From contig CAUWAG010000003.1 in assembly GCA_963556695.1 (NCBI GenBank), positions 1,240,001 through 1,304,000 of the forward strand: a stretch of 64,000 nt of DNA, in the 5' to 3' direction. Made by a program: the position numbers and the translations under genes. Positions 58,791 through 64,000 of this stretch are shown here, piece after piece. The DNA comes from Anthostomella pinea. Its lineage: Eukaryota > Ascomycota > Sordariomycetes > Xylariales > Xylariaceae. How positions within the stretch are numbered: the stretch's first letter is position 1; each line of letters begins with the position of its first letter. The notes beneath the pieces were generated by a model. The model was not told the origin of the DNA. It did no database searches and saw only the letters and a list, made by a program, of their open reading frames with translations.

Positions 58791-61700
58791 GGCGGAGATA
58801 CGGCGAACCCCACGGCGCAGAGGCGCGCAGAGGTTCTACATGCAACGAGAGTGTCGTTAAAGATATGGGGAGCTGGTGTGGATTCGAGGTCCAAGGCTGA
58901 AGGCTGCTAGCTGGAGGGGTGTACGAGGAGACAACGCCGGCGCGCTAGCGGCGGGGGCGTGTAGGAGTCGAGCACAGGGACGGAGAGCAGCGGGCAACCT
59001 TGAGCGTAGCAGCAGCGGGCAAGGCAGAAGCCAATTGATTATATACCGGAGAGCCGCTGGCACAAGAGGACGGGCGATCGGGAGGAGGGAAGGATGAGGA
59101 GGAGTCGACGAAGCAAAGACACCGCCTGCACACAGCCCAACGACGGTAGGGAATAAACGAGAAACTGCAGCAACTTGAATCGGAAGAAGACAGGCGAAGA
59201 CAGTTGTATAAGTAGTAAGTAGGTTGAAGGTAACAAGGGAGCCACCCGTGATCGTAAGAAGCTTAAGTGAGCGAGGAGGAGGACGCAGATGATATGATGC
59301 GAAAGCAACTACAGCACTAGAGACGACGGTTAAGAAAGAAATTGGAACCTTGTGTCCCGCCGTCACTGGTGGTGTACCCGGTGTAAGTGGTGGGAACAGC
59401 TGGGAGGTGCAGAGGTGGGAGCGACGGGTATTTCCAGGGACTAAAACAATGGACTAGACATGGACCTGGGTAGGTAGGTACGAGGGCGGAACCAGGAGGG
59501 TACTTGAAGTCACAAGGCGAGACGACCTGGGGAGACACGGCGGAACGGACAAGGTTCAGCAGGTTCAGCTCAGCTGGCCAGTGCTGGCTGGCTTCCGTGG
59601 CTTGGCGGGCTGGCTTCAAGGTTCGGAAGTCCCGTCCGAGCCGGCAGTTTGGCTCCTGTGACTCGTGAAAGTCCACGTTCTTGCTCGAGGGCGGCCAACA
59701 CGCAAGACACATACGCAAAAGCAACAGCATCAATCACAACAACCGTCACCAACAAAAAAACACACTTGCGCCTGCTTTGGTCCGGCCAGAATATATATGC
59801 GTATGATGTTGCAGCAGTGGTGGCCGTCGCAGCACGGCACCCACCACCCACATGCATCAAATGATCGATGAGACAGATGTAGCTGCAAAGTACTGGGTAC
59901 CCACGCTCAACATGAAATTCACAGCAGTTGTTATCGAAGATAGGTACCTACGTGATACCTAATGTACTCAATACCTTACCTTTGGGCTTCTCCGTGGGCA
60001 GCTGTGCCTTTTATCAATGTCACTGCCGTCGCACACACATGCATACAGGGGCATGCAGTATGCACCAGTGAACAGACATCATCTCGCCCCAGACTCCGGC
60101 CAAGTGAGATTCCAGATACCGGTACTTGTATATCTGGCAGTGGGACCTGCAAGTAGAGTGGAGCATTAGAACGTCAGGTCTGACTCTTGAGCAATGACAT
60201 AGAGGTGGAGACTCTTGACGGCAGTGTGTCGGAGGCAGCTGCGACGAGCTTTTGCTCAAGGTTAAGTTTATTAGGTGGTTCTTCCTGCCTTTCGTATTAT
60301 GACCCTCAGAGAGAATTCAAAACAGCTCATCCATCCCCACCGCTTCCCGTCACCCAAACCTACATCGCTTCAGTGTGTACAAGCAGGCACTGCATGTTGT
60401 TATCCCAAAGCATCGCGTCTACCTCGATCTGCCTCAATGCCCCTCCAGTCCCTTGCCGGGGTACGCACCCAGCCCACCAATACCGCCCGCTTGGCAAGCT
60501 CTGAAAACTGACGTGCTAATTACCCCGGCTTGCCAACATGGAAGTACAAGTACAAATTCCTCAAATTCCCCAACGTCGGCGTCGAAGCCAGCCAGCTACG
60601 TCGGTCGACCCAGCGTCTGGATGGACACGAAACCCTCTCATTTGGACGCGTCTGAGGGTCGGCTACAGGGCCGACGCCCAAAGTCACCATGAAGGCCGGT
60701 CTCGCCTTGCCAACGCAGCATCGTTGGCCCAGCACCCGGTCACAGTCCCGTCTCGAGCAGACCGTGTGAGTCCGTCAAGCTCGCGTATGAGGATGGGCAG
60801 AGGGCAGCAGCAAGCCTGCCGCAAGAGGACCCGGCCGGTACCTGGCAGAAGAAAATCTGGTCCCCTTCTTCCAATATGACCACGTCTAGTCTGCATGGCG
60901 ACTGGACCCGTGACCCGCGAGGAACCCTTTTGGTCGCAGTAGGCACCTGGTGTCACACAAAGCCGCATTCTCTCGACTCTGTTCAAGGTTGTACAGCTAT
61001 GAGCTGGTCGAGTGATTATGTCCAAGTAAGGTATCGCTTGGGCCAACTGCAGCCTGAAGCATAGGCGAACTGCAGAGCCAGGGGAGACTAGGATGCACTT
61101 GGGGGAAAGGGGAGAGCGTCGACAATTTCTCCTAAGCACGAACAACAATACGTTTGCACAGTGGCACTACCTTGTCTTCCGGTTTTGGACCTGCGCGCTC
61201 CCAAACAATGCTTCGAATCCAATTGTGGTTGCAACTCTTATATCCTACGATATAATGGTCTCATCACCACATGCTCTGGGACGCGTGACGTACAGAGATT
61301 GGAATCTCTCGATGAAGCTGTCCCTCTCCGTACTTCGCGAACTCGGGCGTTGTCACGGTACGTGCGCATCAAGCGAGGGCCCAGATCGTCGGGAGCACCC
61401 GCCAACATCTATTCTCTCGGGATCCGGTGTATGGGGATCATCCTGGCGCCGGTACTAGAAGTCCTCTCTGTGCTTCCAATTGCGATGCAGTGCGACCCTC
61501 CGAACTCGTCTTCACAAGGCGACTAATAATCACGAACACTTCGGCTTGCCGATAATGCCGTCGACTTTTGCGGCATGCAACCGGGCTCCTATCTGACGGC
61601 CCAATCGAACCACTCCGGAGTAAATCTAGAGCGCATTTGCTACACAGCACATTGCAATCGCCGATCCTTCACGCACGAATGTTAAGCAGGGCCGAACCAC

Positions 61701-64000
61701 CTGCGTTGCACCGAGTTTCGCGTCTTTTAACAATCTCAATGGGGAGACGCGCAGCAAAAGCAGATCTTGATAGACGTGTCCTGTCAACTATTGACTGGCG
61801 GATTGGTGCGGCCAAGAACACTGGCCTCACCGGGCACGCTGCTGATGACTCGACTGGGCCTGTGTTACAACCAGTGACCCAACAGGAGGGGTCTTCGTAC
61901 AGAGATGCCGAGCCATCTCTGGGGTCCGGTCGGCAGTGGCCGTACTCGGGCCACATGCCTGCTTGCTAGCTGGCTGGCTTGCTGGCCTGCTGGCCTGCTT
62001 GCTTACTGGTAGCCCCGAGAGTGACCATTCTCGGCAGGCTCAGGGGGGTTCTTTGCTGCATGCTTGTCTGCAGAATCTACTCGCAATTAGCACTCCAACA
62101 CTGGCTAATTATGCCGCTTTCTGGATGGCTTTCCGTATCGCAACACGCGGTACAATGGAGGTCTCCTCTCTTTAGATGTGGCACTAACTCTGCACAGGGC
62201 CATGCCGTGACCGCCCACATTACCAAACCAACAGGTCGGTGTTCTCATAATCGTCAATCATGAGGATATCCGGTCGTTCTTCTCCGAGAACTGAGGCACA
62301 GAGCAGGTAGCTTTCGAACAAGTCTAGCAACTCCATGTCTGGTTACAGCATATGCGCAAAGCCTCGCTAACCCGCTCGCTGCAGCTCAATCAATGGCAAG
62401 GCTACCTAGCCACATTCACGGCTTCTACACGTAAACGAAAGGGCACGTTATCCAGCGTGGATGATATATAGAAGAGAATTCCTGACGCTCTATCGTCACG
62501 TAAAGTTTCACAATGTCCCATCGAAAGGGGGGTTTCGCCCAAGAATGAACCATCGCTCGCGAGTCATAGGGATATCCTTGGACTTAGCTCAGGGACTTGA
62601 CGGCGGCCGTACTCCCAAGTACTTACTGGCCGTCACTTTGTACCGGATCTCCGACGAGCTGACCGTCCATAGGCTTCAGTGTCTATCCTGAAGGACCAAT
62701 CAAGGCCCCTGAATCCGACCTGACAGTCTGGGTGCTGTACAGTATCCCTGACGCGCCCCACCGACACTCGTCGTCAAGTTGGGTAGAATCAGTCATGGTT
62801 TCATTTAGAATCCTCATTACAAGGGCTTGCGGAGATCATTGTTCTCCGTAACATCTCTGCGAGCCCGGCTGGCGGTCAACTTGGAGGTGCTACACCGAAC
62901 CCTCGAAAGCCCCCGTACGCCGCTCGTCGAGCGGTGAAGTTGCGTCTTTTATGACCGGAATAGGCACTCTGGAATAAGCATCCAAGGTACGTTATTGGAT
63001 CAAAGCGCTTATTCCAGCAATCTGAACGTATCAGCAATACCCAAGAATCCATTGAGGTATGGCGGACGGAGACTCATGAGTGGTGACTGCAGCGCGAAGG
63101 CCACGCCTTTTGCTGCCAGAGTCAGATGGGCATAATCGTGGACGCTGCCGGAGATCGATGTGCCTTGACGGTAAGTGTATTTTGATTTCTTGCTACATCT
63201 ACGGTAGCTCCATTAGCAGCTCCATTGGCTCTTCTGGTACACTGGGATGACCTGATTTCGGTGTAACAGCCGAATGCATACGGATGAGAGCAGCTCGGTT
63301 CAGTAGCAGCTTTTCGTCTACGTAGCACAATGTCCAACGGATGGTATGAATAGACCAAGGTGACGATAACATTCAAACGTTCCACCCCGCCAACGCCGAG
63401 TCGACGGTTACACTGAATCTTGGCGATTCCGATGTCACCAAAGACTCACTTATCATGCGGACGACCCCTTCCAGATCACACTGACCTCGCCAAGGCCGTC
63501 TTTGAACGAGAACCCCAAGAAGCAGACCACCATGATACCCAGGTGCCTGGATTCACGCACACACAGCAGACGGTCTGCAATACAGTAAGACATTCCGCCT
63601 GCCAACCGTACAGATCACACTGATGCAGTCAGCCTATATTGGCAAGTGTTGCCGTTGTCGTCCATTGAATATTAGGCGAAGACACTGGCCAACACCGGCT
63701 GGTTGCAGGACTTGACGGCCTAGCCATCACGGTATCATGGATTTTCACGTCCCAGCCCGACTCTGGTACCTGCATACGAAGACAACGGCCGGAGATCTCG
63801 CAGAAAAGCAGAAGAAGCACCTGCGGCGACCCGCAAAAGGACGATCTGGATACACAAACACATACTTGATTATCGGACTCCGCAACTCCGTGATACGAGT
63901 GTTGGACGCGAACTGCTGTCGTGGACTAGTGATGTGTCTTGGCTCTCCCCAACCCGTCATCGTACTGGGGGGTTGCATAGTTGAGCAGCACGGCATCTTT
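58791..64000. other. Long intergenic stretch, no convincing gene
   Basis: 5.2 kb. The first part is the upstream region of the LaeA-like gene; a 169-residue minus frame (58857-59366) overlaps it but has no motif. The rest shows only short frames and a second copy of the gcttattcc motif (62955-63016). Confidence 0.5.
62955..63016. repeat. Dispersed gcttattcc inverted-repeat motif, copy 2
   Basis: ccggaataggcactctggaa followed by taagcatcc, a spacer, and agcgcttattccagc. Same block order as 30751-30824, with internal inverted repeats ggaataagc/gcttattcc. Confidence 0.5.

Noticed and set aside
58857..59366. 169-residue minus-strand frame upstream of the LaeA-like gene
   Set aside because: Composition is Pro/Leu/Ala/Ser-biased with no motif, and it overlaps the expected leader region.

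Overview
This window reads as nuclear DNA of a filamentous ascomycete (Pezizomycotina, most likely Sordariomycetes). The genes carry short introns of about 50-130 bp with GT..AG ends. The conserved set is typical of such fungi: an Rlm1-type MADS factor, TAF1, Arp4, PIG-P/Gpi19, L-arabinitol 4-dehydrogenase, ATP synthase subunit g and a LaeA-like methyltransferase. Exon joins were worked out by hand from splice sites plus protein-family continuity.

Region 1 (1-21.6 kb) is conserved and orderly: RLM1 (-), a long gene-free stretch, TAF1 (-), D-serine dehydratase (+), ARP4 (-) and GPI19 (+). DSD1 and ARP4 converge; ARP4 and GPI19 diverge from a shared ~1 kb promoter interval. A 24-bp minisatellite starts inside the last codons of GPI19 and runs ~350 bp past its stop.

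Region 2 (21.6-46 kb) is an accessory block rich in mobile DNA and gene decay. It holds a tRNA-like sequence, a 5'-truncated Tad-type LINE with a 14-bp target duplication, a frameshifted relic of an M28 glutamate-carboxypeptidase-like gene, an intact sugar transporter, an orphan gene, a broken F-box gene beside a short interstitial telomere-like repeat, ~108-bp tandem repeats, a fructosamine-kinase gene whose last intron carries a solo LTR, a drug-transporter-like MFS gene with one frameshift, and a CCCH zinc-finger gene with four frameshifts.

Region 3 (46-64 kb) returns to conserved genes separated by long gene-free spacers: LAD1 (L-arabinose/pentitol catabolism), a 267-bp MITE-like element with perfect 32-bp terminal inverted repeats, ATP20 with an 11-residue LEA-like repeat, an orphan two-exon gene, and a seven-exon LaeA-like methyltransferase gene flanked by >5 kb without convincing genes on each side.

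The genes do not form an obvious single pathway or biosynthetic cluster. The most interesting structure is the layered mobile-element record (LINE, solo LTR, MITE, a dispersed inverted-repeat motif) together with two repeat-driven protein changes (GPI19 tail, ATP20 linker). I could not run similarity searches, so family calls rest on recognisable motifs.
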